From contig JAJYNB010000284.1 of the NCBI GenBank assembly GCA_021786555.1, positions 1-6,745 on the forward strand: a DNA stretch of 6,745 bases, written 5' to 3'. Positions 1 through 5,428 of the stretch are shown piece after piece. The position numbers were made by a program, and so were the translations under genes. This stretch comes from Bacillota bacterium. Its GTDB lineage: Bacteria > Bacillota > Desulfitobacteriia > Desulfitobacteriales > JAJXUE01. The stretch's first letter is position 1. Each line of letters opens with the position of its first letter. The notes under the pieces were generated by a model. The model was not told where the DNA came from. It did no database searches and was given only the letters and a program-made list of their open reading frames with translations.

Positions 1-685
1 TGGAGTCCCGTTGTTTGACTATATCCAGTACCAGCCTGGCCGCCGTGGTTTTCCCTACGCCGGGCGGGCCGTAAATCAAAATGTGCTGAGGAAAAGGCGC
101 TGATATTTTGGATAAAAGGGAGCTAACAGCCCTTTCCTGTCCTATAATTTCCTCCAGAGTGCCAGGGCGCAAAAACTCCATGGCCGGCTTGGCAAGCTTG
201 GTGGTTTCCATTTTCTCCAGCAGGGCCAGCTTTTTCAAGGTCTGCGCGTTTTCCGGTCCTGAAGATTCCTTCAATACCTGCAGCTTGATTTCCTTGACAT
301 ACTCTTCATGCCGTTCCTGCATCTTTTCAGCAATTCTTTTTTCCAGCTTGTCCTCGATGGAGCGCCTGGCAATCAAATCCGCCAGTTCCTCTTCTATTTC
401 ATCAATGATGGCGGGAATCTCCTCAAACTGAGGCAAACGGGCAATAGTTGGATCTTCGGAGACAAGTTTCTGCAAACCTAAAACCCGCTGTTCGAGGAGT
501 TCAGAGCGCATCAATTGCAGGGCTTCCAGTTTGCTGGCCCGCAGTATCAACTTGTCTGCGCCGTAAAGATCAGACATAAGACCGTAAAGGGCATCAACTT
601 TGCGTCTTAACTGCCCTTCCTCGACCATTTTGTCTGGAACCCCGGTTTTAGGGCTGCGGACAAATTTTTCTATGAAGTGTTTCAT
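1..685 (-). CDS. lonC: LonC-type ATP-dependent protease, Lon family (N-terminal part, runs off the left edge)
   Basis: Start of an ATP-dependent serine protease of the Lon family, the LonB/LonC branch that is limited to endospore formers and presumed to act in sporulation. The frame is open from an ATG at 685 to the window edge, giving 228 residues. Residues about 60-160 are charged and helical, with a RIAEKMQERHEEY stretch like the coiled coil before the AAA+ module of Lon. The AAA+ domain begins near residue 170, with an IIGQERAV box at about 180-187 and a Walker A motif GPPGVGKT at 206-213. Walker B, the sensors and the Ser-Lys protease domain lie outside the window; the family is roughly 600-650 residues long. 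An AAGGGG ribosome site sits 6 nt before the start. The gene follows rplI by 25 nt and is probably cotranscribed with it. LonB is the alternative, but position next to rplI favours LonC. Confidence 0.85.
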   Translation of the reverse strand, partial: MKHFIEKFVRSPKTGVPDKMVEEGQLRRKVDALYGLMSDLYGADKLILRASKLEALQLMRSELLEQRVLGLQKLVSEDPTIARLPQFEEIPAIIDEIEEELADLIARRSIEDKLEKRIAEKMQERHEEYVKEIKLQVLKESSGPENAQTLKKLALLEKMETTKLAKPAMEFLRPGTLEEIIGQERAVSSLLSKISAPFPQHILIYGPPGVGKTTAARLVLDIVKQRDS

Positions 686-710
686 TGGAAGCCCCTTTCT
701 CGCCGCGAAT

Positions 711-1157
711 TTACTCTCCTGCTACTGTCACCTTTAGGCTGGCCTGGACCTCTGGGTGAATTTTAACGTTTAGCTTATACTCGCCCAGGCTCTTGATGGG
801 TTCCTTAAGTTCAATCTTTCTTTTGTCCAGCACAATCCCGTGGCTCTGCTGCAAAACATCACTAATCTCTTTGCTGGTAACGGAACCAAACAGCCTGCCG
901 GACTTGCCCATCTTGGTCTTAATAATTAGGTTAACGTGTTCCAGCCGGGATGCCAGTTCTTTGGCGGCAGCCTCTTCTTTGGTTTTTTTGCGGTCACCCG
1001 CTGCCTTCTGCTCGGCGAGAATTTTCATGTTACCGCCCGAAGCCTCAATCGCCAAGCCCCGTGGCAGCAGATAGTTGCGGCCGTACCCTTCCGCCACTTC
1101 AATCACCTGGCCCTTGTTGCCCAGGGTCTTAACATCAGCCTGTAAAATTACTTTCAT
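711..1157 (-). CDS. rplI: 50S ribosomal protein L9 (bL9)
   Basis: Ribosomal protein bL9 binds 23S rRNA at the base of the L1 stalk and helps keep the reading frame. At 148 residues it has the normal family length. The N-terminal domain (1-50) carries the signature run KTLGNKGQVIEVAEGYGRNYLLPRG, seen here as residues 10-34. It is followed by the long connecting helix rich in K, E and A (about 42-75) and the C-terminal domain, which contains GRLFGSVTSKEI near residues 87-98. The ATG at 1157 is preceded by GAGGAG about 9 nt upstream. The gene lies 17 nt after the DUF2232 stop and 25 nt before lonC, so it fits one transcription unit with both. L9 often neighbours dnaB, which would be expected beyond the left edge after lonC. 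Identification is secure. Confidence 0.98.
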   Translation of the reverse strand: MKVILQADVKTLGNKGQVIEVAEGYGRNYLLPRGLAIEASGGNMKILAEQKAAGDRKKTKEEAAAKELASRLEHVNLIIKTKMGKSGRLFGSVTSKEISDVLQQSHGIVLDKRKIELKEPIKSLGEYKLNVKIHPEVQASLKVTVAGE

Positions 1158-1174
1158 GAAATCCCACTCCTCTG

Positions 1175-2122
1175 CTAGGTAGACTCAGGAATCCTGCGAA
1201 AATTCAACACCAGATCGAACAGTCCCAAAGCCGCGATCATAATCAAACCGTAAACGCTCAAAAAGGCCATAAACACCAGCAAAACCTTTACGAAGCGGGG
1301 AATTTTGGCTGAAGCGAACATGTAGCTGGTTATAGCTGAACCCAGGACCAGACAGACAACAAAATACACAAAACCAAGGTTCAGACCCACATCCATCAAC
1401 CAAACTATATTCCAGTTGTCACCGGCAAGATAGGAGGCAAGTCCAAGGATAGCGCCCCAGATGGCATACCAGGGGAGACTCCACTCCCGGAAGGGTCCGA
1501 TTCTGGTCTTTATGCCCAAGGCCTTGTACACTACAAACCTGCTGAGCAGAAAATTACAGCCCACGGTAACAATGCCATTGAGAAACAGGACGGCAGGAAA
1601 TATGGTGGCCCCGATCTGACTGTATTGCAGCAAGGCGTCCTTGGCCTGGTTTGCGTCCATGCCCCAGGTTGTTTGCATAACCTGCAGCATGTTGGCTTGT
1701 TGAAACATATCGGCATAAGCCTTCTGCAGCTGTCCGACGGGGTCGGGTCCTATTATATACAGGCTGAGCAGCACGTAAGGCAGCCATACCAGGGAACCCC
1801 AGAATAAAACCTTTCCCGGTTTCCAGGGCCGCTCAAAGCTGATAACCAGCACAAAAGACACTCCCAGGAGCAGGAGCCCCTTGCTGACAGCTGTAAAGGC
1901 GGACTGGGTGATAAAATAAACCCCGGCGCTTGCCAGGAGAGCTGTGACCAAAGCATAAATTTTGCCGCGCCGCAACCCCAGCCAGACAAAGGGGACAATA
2001 ACCAAGATGTCTACCAAGAATCCCCAGGCGTCAAAACTTGCTGCCAGGAGAGGAATTCCCAGAGCGGCAGCAAAAGCCAGGGTGTCTTTGGTCTTTTCCT
2101 TAAATGTCACCGGTTCGTTCAC
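1175..2122 (-). CDS. YybS-like DUF2232 family integral membrane protein
   Basis: A 315-residue polytopic membrane protein of the DUF2232 (YybS) type; its function is not known. Hydrophobic segments are visible at about 15-30, 34-50, 56-74, 81-96, 105-124, 171-194, 218-235, 240-268 and 280-305, so eight or nine helices. A polar loop sits at about 126-168. There is no signal peptide or catalytic motif I recognise. The start is a GTG at 2122 that overlaps the TGA stop of the MazG-like gene in a 4-base GTGA overlap. A GGAGG lies 10 nt upstream inside the preceding gene, so the two are probably translationally coupled. Family assignment rests on membrane topology and on the neighbours rpsR/MazG-like and rplI, where YybS proteins are commonly found. 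In many Firmicutes YybS is followed by the c-di-AMP phosphodiesterase GdpP, but here rplI follows after 17 nt. Confidence 0.82.
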   Translation of the reverse strand: MNEPVTFKEKTKDTLAFAAALGIPLLAASFDAWGFLVDILVIVPFVWLGLRRGKIYALVTALLASAGVYFITQSAFTAVSKGLLLLGVSFVLVISFERPWKPGKVLFWGSLVWLPYVLLSLYIIGPDPVGQLQKAYADMFQQANMLQVMQTTWGMDANQAKDALLQYSQIGATIFPAVLFLNGIVTVGCNFLLSRFVVYKALGIKTRIGPFREWSLPWYAIWGAILGLASYLAGDNWNIVWLMDVGLNLGFVYFVVCLVLGSAITSYMFASAKIPRFVKVLLVFMAFLSVYGLIMIAALGLFDLVLNFRRIPEST

Positions 2123-2445
2123 CTCTTCTTAGCCTCCAGATAGGCCGTTAGGGCTGATAAGTCCCCATACCATTCTTCAATCTCATGCGAGGCGCTGATA
2201 CTGGATTTTAAATTCTGTTCCATTTTAAGCTCAATTCTGGCAAAACTCAGCCCCAGCCGCCTCCCTAAGAGGTAGGTGCTGGTAATGATCCTTGCCAGGC
2301 TATCTGTTACCAGGTCTTCTCCGCCGCCGATTATCGCTTTGAACAACCCACCTACGGCGCTAACCATTTCAGCCTTCAGCCATTCAATCACCCGGTGGTT
2401 CTTTACAACATCTACTTCTTCAGTGGGCAGGCCCATTATCTCCAT
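2119..2445 (-). CDS. MazG-like family protein, probably catalytically degenerate
   Basis: A small soluble helical protein of the MazG-like family often found after rpsR in Clostridia. The open frame reaches an ATG at 2508 (129 residues), but that codon has no ribosome site and lies 27 nt after a terminator. ATG at 2445 (108 residues) or ATG at 2436 (105 residues, with GGGGG 9 nt upstream) are better starts. I annotate the former as the longer plausible choice. The core is a helix with NHRVIEWLKAEMVSAV, then GGEDLVTDSLARIITSTYLLGRRLG, matching the paired-helix layout of MazG nucleotide pyrophosphohydrolases. The metal-binding ExxE and ExxD motifs of true MazG are not intact: by eye they align with ExxS and SLAR. 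A nucleotide-hydrolysing role is therefore doubtful. The TGA stop overlaps the DUF2232 start. Confidence 0.72.
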   Translation of the reverse strand: MEIMGLPTEEVDVVKNHRVIEWLKAEMVSAVGGLFKAIIGGGEDLVTDSLARIITSTYLLGRRLGLSFARIELKMEQNLKSSISASHEIEEWYGDLSALTAYLEAKKR

Positions 2446-2534
2446 CCCCCAATCGAAACTTTTACCATAGTTATTTCGTTGAATTGACGGATTTTCCTTC
2501 AAAAGCATTAGACGTCAAATTTTTAGCGGGCAGC

Positions 2535-2562
2535 AACAAAAAAGGGGCCCCGGGGCCCCTTT
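2535..2562 (-). terminator. Intrinsic terminator of the rpsF-ssb-rpsR operon
   Basis: A perfect 22-base palindrome (AAAGGGGCCCC followed by its complement) at 2541-2562 can form a very GC-rich hairpin. On the minus strand it runs straight into six T residues, then GTT, which is a classic rho-independent terminator. It begins 13 nt after the rpsR stop. On the plus strand the stem is followed by GCGTAG, so it should act only in the minus direction. It separates the ribosomal protein operon from the MazG-like gene. Confidence 0.92.
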
Positions 2563-2575
2563 GCGTAGCGATATC

Positions 2576-2806
2576 TTACTCAGTGGTAAAGGGCAGCAGA
2601 GCAATAGTTCTTGCCCTCTTAATGGCCAGGGTCACTTGGCGCTGGTGTTTAGCACAGTTGCCGGAAATCCGGCGCGGCAGAATCTTACCGCGTTCGGTAA
2701 TATATTTGCGCAATTTGTTTGCTTCTTTGTAGTCGATGTTTTCTACCTTGTCGACACAAAAACTGCAAACGCGTTTGCGTGGCCTGCGACCGCGTTCACG
2801 CTTCAT
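2576..2806 (-). CDS. rpsR: 30S ribosomal protein S18 (bS18), zinc-ligand-bearing form
   Basis: Ribosomal protein bS18 binds 16S rRNA in the platform of the small subunit as a partner of S6. The frame could start at ATG 2812 (78 residues). The run GGGGGG just after the ssb stop is only 2 nt from that codon but 8 nt from the ATG at 2806, so the start MKRERGRRPRKR (76 residues) is preferred. Basic N-terminus, then CSFC at 14-17, the conserved NYKEANKLR-like segment (here DYKEANKLR) and RRISGNCAKHQR, with C51 and H54. The two pairs of Cys/Cys and Cys/His look like an intact metal site, the C+ type of S18. The SD abuts the ssb stop, so ssb and rpsR are tightly linked. Identification is secure; only the start is a choice. 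Confidence 0.97.
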   Translation of the reverse strand: MKRERGRRPRKRVCSFCVDKVENIDYKEANKLRKYITERGKILPRRISGNCAKHQRQVTLAIKRARTIALLPFTTE

Positions 2807-2820
2807 AAGCATTTCCCCCC

Positions 2821-3225
2821 TTAAAATGGGATATCATCATCATTAAAACTAATTTCGTTACCCAGCGAAGCGGTTGAGGACAAGGAACTGCCACCGGTGG
2901 TACCTTCTTTGGGACTCAAAAAGCGCACATTGTCGGCCACAACCTCTGTGATCCAGCGTTTTTGGCCATCCTGACCGTCAAAGCTGCGAATGTGCAGTTC
3001 CCCTTCAGCAGCAGCCAACTTGCCTTTGCTGAGGTAATTGGCACACAGTTCTCCCAATTGCCGCCAGGCCACGATATTAATAAAATCAGTCTCCCGTTCG
3101 CCTTGGGCATTTTTTCTGCTGCGGTCCACGGCCAGTGTAAAACTGGCCACAGCCACGCCGTTAGGCGTATAGCGCAGCTCGGGGTCCTTTGTTAGCCTGC
3201 CGATAAGTATTATCCGGTTAAGCAT
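2821..3225 (-). CDS. ssb: Single-stranded DNA-binding protein
   Basis: Binds and protects single-stranded DNA in replication, repair and recombination. The protein has 134 residues, somewhat shorter than the usual 140-175. The OB fold spans about residues 1-104, opening with MLNRIILIGRLTKDPELRYTP and containing the conserved TDFINIVAWRQLGE segment and a WITEVVADNVRFLS strand near the end. The linker is short (about 20 residues, Gly/Ser rich), followed by the acidic tip DDDIPF that recruits partner proteins such as DNA polymerase subunits and RecO/PriA-type factors. The location between rpsF and rpsR is the standard bacterial arrangement. A GGTGG site lies 7 nt before the ATG. The gap to rpsF is 33 nt. 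Expression is expected from the rpsF promoter and leader. Confidence 0.97.
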   Translation of the reverse strand: MLNRIILIGRLTKDPELRYTPNGVAVASFTLAVDRSRKNAQGERETDFINIVAWRQLGELCANYLSKGKLAAAEGELHIRSFDGQDGQKRWITEVVADNVRFLSPKEGTTGGSSLSSTASLGNEISFNDDDIPF

Positions 3226-3258
3226 TCTCTATCCACCCACTCCACAAATATCCTAAGG

Positions 3259-3546
3259 CTATTCTTCTTTACTGGTAATCAAGTAGCGCAGAACTTCATC
3301 GGTAATTTTCAATACCCGTTCCAGCTCTTTGACAGTAGCGGCCTCGCCATTGAAATTCACCAGAGTGTAAAAACCCTCCCGGCGATCGTCAATTTCGTAG
3401 GCCAGCCTGCGCTTACCCCACTTGTCAACGCTTACAACCTCTCCCGCATTGCTGGGGATCAGGGCAGTGAATTTCTCAACTGCGCCGGCAGTGGCTTCTT
3501 CATCCAGCTCGGGCTTGAGAATGAAGATCATTTCGTAGGCTTTCAT
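3259..3546 (-). CDS. rpsF: 30S ribosomal protein S6 (bS6)
   Basis: Ribosomal protein bS6 forms a dimer with S18 on the 16S rRNA central domain. The 95 residues cover the complete family fold: MKAYEMIFILKPELDEEA at the start, the KWGKRRLAYEIDDRREGFYTL signature in the middle (about 42-62) and the C-terminal RVLKITDEVLRYLI helix and strand. The ATG at 3546 has a strong GGAGG 7 nt upstream. It is the first gene of the rpsF-ssb-rpsR unit, with its own promoter at 3632-3660. The ribosome site can be paired with an upstream CCTCCCT stretch, which suggests leader control as known for S6:S18 autoregulation in other bacteria; this last point is inference. Nothing unusual in the protein. Confidence 0.98.
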   Translation of the reverse strand: MKAYEMIFILKPELDEEATAGAVEKFTALIPSNAGEVVSVDKWGKRRLAYEIDDRREGFYTLVNFNGEAATVKELERVLKITDEVLRYLITSKEE

Positions 3547-3625
3547 TTACGCACCTCCTCCCTATGGACTGATGGCCCCATGTCCAGGCATGGAGCAGGG
3601 AGGCAACTTAGAATTAAGCTGCCGT
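3547..3625 (-). promoter_or_regulatory. rpsF 5' leader with possible SD-sequestering structure
   Basis: The leader of about 79 nt, assuming initiation near 3625, contains a 9-bp hairpin at 3602-3623 (arms GGCAGCTTA and TAAGTTGCC, loop ATTC, one G-U pair). It also holds a CCTCCCT stretch (minus strand, 3597-3603) exactly complementary to AGGGAGG (3557-3563), which overlaps the rpsF ribosome site. Inside, CTCCATG and CATGGGG form a second stem, or TGGAC and GTCCA an alternative one. The hairpin and the SD-blocking stem share two bases, so they could compete. S6:S18-dependent leaders are known upstream of rpsF in many bacteria. I do not see the CCG bulge element I associate with that motif, so the assignment is tentative. 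Confidence 0.5.
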
Positions 3626-3631
3626 TTATCC

Positions 3632-3660
3632 AGTATACTACAAATTTACATTACAGACAA
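3632..3660 (-). promoter_or_regulatory. Sigma-A-type promoter for rpsF-ssb-rpsR
   Basis: On the minus strand TTGTCT (3655-3660) and TATACT (3632-3637) are separated by exactly 17 bases. The -10 box matches the consensus at 5 of 6 positions and the -35 at 4 of 6. Initiation would fall near 3625, giving a leader of about 79 nt. The -35 box lies 3 bases beyond the ychF stop codon. There is no terminator between ychF and this promoter, so some ychF transcripts may also read into rpsF. Confidence 0.8.
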
Positions 3661-3663
3661 GAA

Positions 3664-4761
3664 TTAAACATTAAATCTGAAATGGACCACATCTCCGTCC
3701 TGCATTACATAATCTTTGCCTTCCAAACGTACCAGCCCTTTGTCCCGGGCCGCGGACTGGGAACCCGAGGAGGTCAAGTCGGTGTAGCCGACCACTTCAG
3801 CCCGGATAAAGCCGCGCTCAAAATCCGTATGGATAACCCCTGCCGCCTGGGGCGCTTTCGTCCCCTGGCGTATGGTCCAGGCCCGGACCTCCGGCGCTCC
3901 GGCGGTAAAATAAGTCATCAGTCCCAGGAGTTGAAAAGCTGCCCTGACCAAGCGGTCCAAACCAGACTCACTCAGGCCGAGGTCCGCCAGGAACAGAGCT
4001 TTTTCCTCCTCGTCCAGTTCGGCAATCTCGGCCTCCAGCTTGGCGCAGATTAAGACAACTTCCGCCCCTTCCTGGCCAGCCCTCTTCCTAACAGCTGCGA
4101 CCAGAGGATTATCTGAACCTGAGACCTCAGCTTCCTCAACATTGGCGGTATAGAGAACCGGTTTTGCTGAGAGTAATGGGAAGGACTTTAACAGCGCCCT
4201 TTCGTCCTCAGAGAAACCCAGGGTGCGGGCAGGCTTTCCCTGGTCAAGCGCCTCTTTCAGGCGGTCCAGCAGGGCCAGCTCCGCGAGAAATTTCTTGTCC
4301 CCGCTCTTTAGCATCTTCTGGGTTCTTTCCCGCCTGCGTTCGACACTTTCCAGGTCTGCCAGGACAAGTTCCAGGTCAATGATCTCAATATCCCGCAGTG
4401 GATCCACGTTTCCTTCCACATGGACCACATTGGTTTCTTCGAAACAACGCACCACATGGACAATGGCATCCACTTCCCGGATATGGGACAAAAATTTATT
4501 GCCCAGGCCCTCGCCTTTGCTGGCCCCACGCACTAAGCCGGCGATATCTACAAACTCCACCGTGGCGGGAACGATTTTCTGGGGATTAACCATTTCAGCC
4601 AGTTTTTGCAGCCTGAGGTCAGGCACACTGACAATTCCCACATTGGGGTCTATGGTGCAAAAGGGGTAATTGGCGCACTCGGCCCCAGCCTGGGTGATGG
4701 CATTAAACAAAGTTGATTTGCCTACGTTAGGCAGGCCCACGATTCCACAAGTTAAACCCAA
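3664..4761 (-). CDS. ychF: Redox-regulated ATPase YchF (Obg-family P-loop protein)
   Basis: A P-loop NTPase of the Obg family that binds the ribosome and hydrolyses ATP rather than GTP; it is linked to stress response and translation. An in-frame GTG at 4791 would give 375 residues. A TTG at 4761 with GGAGG 8 nt upstream gives 365, the usual family length and start (GLTCGIVG), and initiation is predicted at about 4790, so the TTG is chosen. G1 motif GLPNVGKS at residues 9-16. DIAGL at 72-76 has Leu in place of the catalytic Gln, typical of this subgroup. NVEE at 207-210 replaces NKxD and explains ATP preference. A helical insert lies at about 130-195 and the TGS domain at about 280-363, with AWTIRQGTKAPQAAGVIHTD. 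The gene is monocistronic or reads into rpsF. Confidence 0.97.
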   Translation of the reverse strand: MGLTCGIVGLPNVGKSTLFNAITQAGAECANYPFCTIDPNVGIVSVPDLRLQKLAEMVNPQKIVPATVEFVDIAGLVRGASKGEGLGNKFLSHIREVDAIVHVVRCFEETNVVHVEGNVDPLRDIEIIDLELVLADLESVERRRERTQKMLKSGDKKFLAELALLDRLKEALDQGKPARTLGFSEDERALLKSFPLLSAKPVLYTANVEEAEVSGSDNPLVAAVRKRAGQEGAEVVLICAKLEAEIAELDEEEKALFLADLGLSESGLDRLVRAAFQLLGLMTYFTAGAPEVRAWTIRQGTKAPQAAGVIHTDFERGFIRAEVVGYTDLTSSGSQSAARDKGLVRLEGKDYVMQDGDVVHFRFNV

Positions 4762-4767
4762 GTCAAA

Positions 4768-4775
4768 CTCCTCCG
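4768..4775 (-). promoter_or_regulatory. ychF: ychF ribosome binding site that fixes the TTG start
   Basis: CGGAGGAG on the minus strand sits 8 nt (from GGAGG) before the TTG at 4761. The upstream GTG at 4791 has no ribosome site and falls at the predicted transcription start, so this element decides for the shorter protein. Confidence 0.85.
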
Positions 4776-4796
4776 TTACAATACGTTTCACGCCTG

Positions 4797-4825
4797 ATTA
4801 TATAGAACTGTGCATTTTTTGGCAA
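4797..4825 (-). promoter_or_regulatory. Strong sigma-A-type promoter for ychF
   Basis: On the minus strand TTGCCA (4820-4825, 5 of 6 consensus) and a perfect TATAAT (4797-4802) are 17 bases apart. Initiation should occur near 4790, giving a leader of about 29 nt before the TTG start of ychF. It is the best promoter in the window. Confidence 0.9.
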
Positions 4826-4991
4826 ATGGTACTGGCATTCCTTTTGGGTCTGAAAAACGCTGATTTCAGGTCGGTTGTGGCAGTCAGATGAACATTTCTT
4901 CCGCAAATTTTCAATTCTCGGTCCTGGTATGACTTACAATGGTGGTCCTATGCTTTTCCCGTGGTTTAACAAGTCCGCCGCCGGCCGGGGT

Positions 4992-5037
4992 CCCCGCGAA
5001 ATCTTTGCCCTGAATTGTGCTTGACGATTTCGTGGGG
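4992..5037. repeat. Hairpin 1 of a repeated pair (12-bp stem, 22-base loop)
   Basis: CCCCGCGAAATC (4992-5003) and GATTTCGTGGGG (5026-5037) form a 12-bp stem with one G-U/T mismatch. It is preceded by GGGGT, making the start GGGGTCCCC itself palindromic. No T run follows on either strand, so it is not an obvious terminator. The same stem with compensated bases recurs 103 bases downstream. Confidence 0.75.
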
Positions 5038-5094
5038 TGGACAGGGGTATTCCTTGGCTTACGGTCAGCACGGCGGCTCGGACTTAAACGGGGT

Positions 5095-5140
5095 CCCCGC
5101 AAAATCATGTCCAAATGGAATGCACCGGGATTTTGTGGGG
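5095..5140. repeat. Hairpin 2 of the pair, compensated copy of hairpin 1
   Basis: CCCCGCAAAATC (5095-5106) and GATTTTGTGGGG (5129-5140) form the same 12-bp stem as hairpin 1 with the same 22-base loop length, again preceded by GGGGT. Where hairpin 1 has G paired with C, this copy has A paired with T, so both arms changed together. The loops share little sequence. No T run follows on either strand. Confidence 0.75.
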
Positions 5141-5227
5141 TAAAGATTAGGTGAAAATTTGCTCCAGAAAGGTTCATCCTCCCTGAAGTAGCAATGTCTT
5201 ATAAGCAGCGTTTTTCTTGCTTACGGG

Positions 5228-5428
5228 CTATTCTTCCGGCGGTTGGACTTGCTTGATGAAGGCTTTGAAGCTTTTCTCGAATTTCGGCCTGGGTACCATG
5301 ACCTGGTGGTCGCAGCCCAGGCATCTCAGCCGGAAATCCATGCCAACCCGGGTAATTTGCCACTCAAAACTGCCGCACGGGTGGGATTTTTTGAGTTTTA
5401 CCACGTCCCCCACGTTAAACTTCTGCAT
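5228..5428 (-). CDS. DUF951 family small zinc-ribbon-like protein
   Basis: A small protein of unknown function in the DUF951 family, often found beside ychF and mscS in Firmicutes. The frame extends to an ATG at 5458, but GGAGG at 5434-5438 is 5 nt before the ATG at 5428. The conserved family region begins right there, so the 66-residue form MQKFNVGDVVKLKK is chosen. HPCG (16-19), then RVGMDFRLRCLGC with C36 and C39, then VMVPRPKFEK. H16 or C18 with the CxxC pair could bind a metal, and the positively charged N-terminal part suggests nucleic acid or ribosome contact, but both are inference. The start lies inside the 3' end of mscS (14-base overlap), which implies coupling. No recognisable intrinsic terminator follows the TAG. 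Confidence 0.88.
   Translation of the reverse strand: MQKFNVGDVVKLKKSHPCGSFEWQITRVGMDFRLRCLGCDHQVMVPRPKFEKSFKAFIKQVQPPEE

Larger units (their letters stand above)
4887..5178. repeat. Foldback / MITE-like element with imperfect terminal inverted repeats
   Basis: The ends are inverted copies: 4887-4912 and the complement of 5153-5178 agree at 22 of 26 positions, including GATGAAC at the outer tip and a perfect GCAAATTTTC inside. Further in, 4965-4983 (GTTTAACAAGTCCGCCGCC-like) pairs with 5071-5089 (CGGCGGCTCGGACTTAAAC), and 4950-4970 resembles the complement of 5085-5110. The left and right halves thus look like diverged inverted copies around about 5030. Two short hairpins are nested within it. 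No transposase frame and no clear target-site duplication are visible. The element lies wholly between DUF951 and the ychF promoter, as expected for a non-autonomous mobile or structured repeat. A structured RNA is the alternative. Copies elsewhere in the genome cannot be judged from here. Confidence 0.6.

Noticed and set aside
108..431. 107-codon open frame on the plus strand
   Set aside because: Antisense to the lonC coiled-coil and AAA+ start; Ser-rich shadow of a Glu/Leu-rich gene.
3580..4053. 157-codon open frame on the plus strand
   Set aside because: It is antisense to the ychF 3' half and the rpsF leader; the minus-strand product is unmistakable YchF with conserved TGS domain.
4223..4669. 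148-codon open frame on the plus strand
   Set aside because: Antisense to the YchF G domain, with a low-complexity Ser/Arg/Thr-rich product typical of a shadow frame.
4911..5177. 88-codon open frame on the minus strand between DUF951 and ychF
   Set aside because: It lies wholly within the inverted-repeat element, its two internally similar segments are just the translated hairpins, its SD touches the ATG with no spacing, and the product resembles no family I know.
5201..5224. Hairpin just after the DUF951 stop as a terminator
   Set aside because: The stem is 7 bp with one G-U pair and a 10-base loop, and it is followed by AAGACATTG on the minus strand with no T run.
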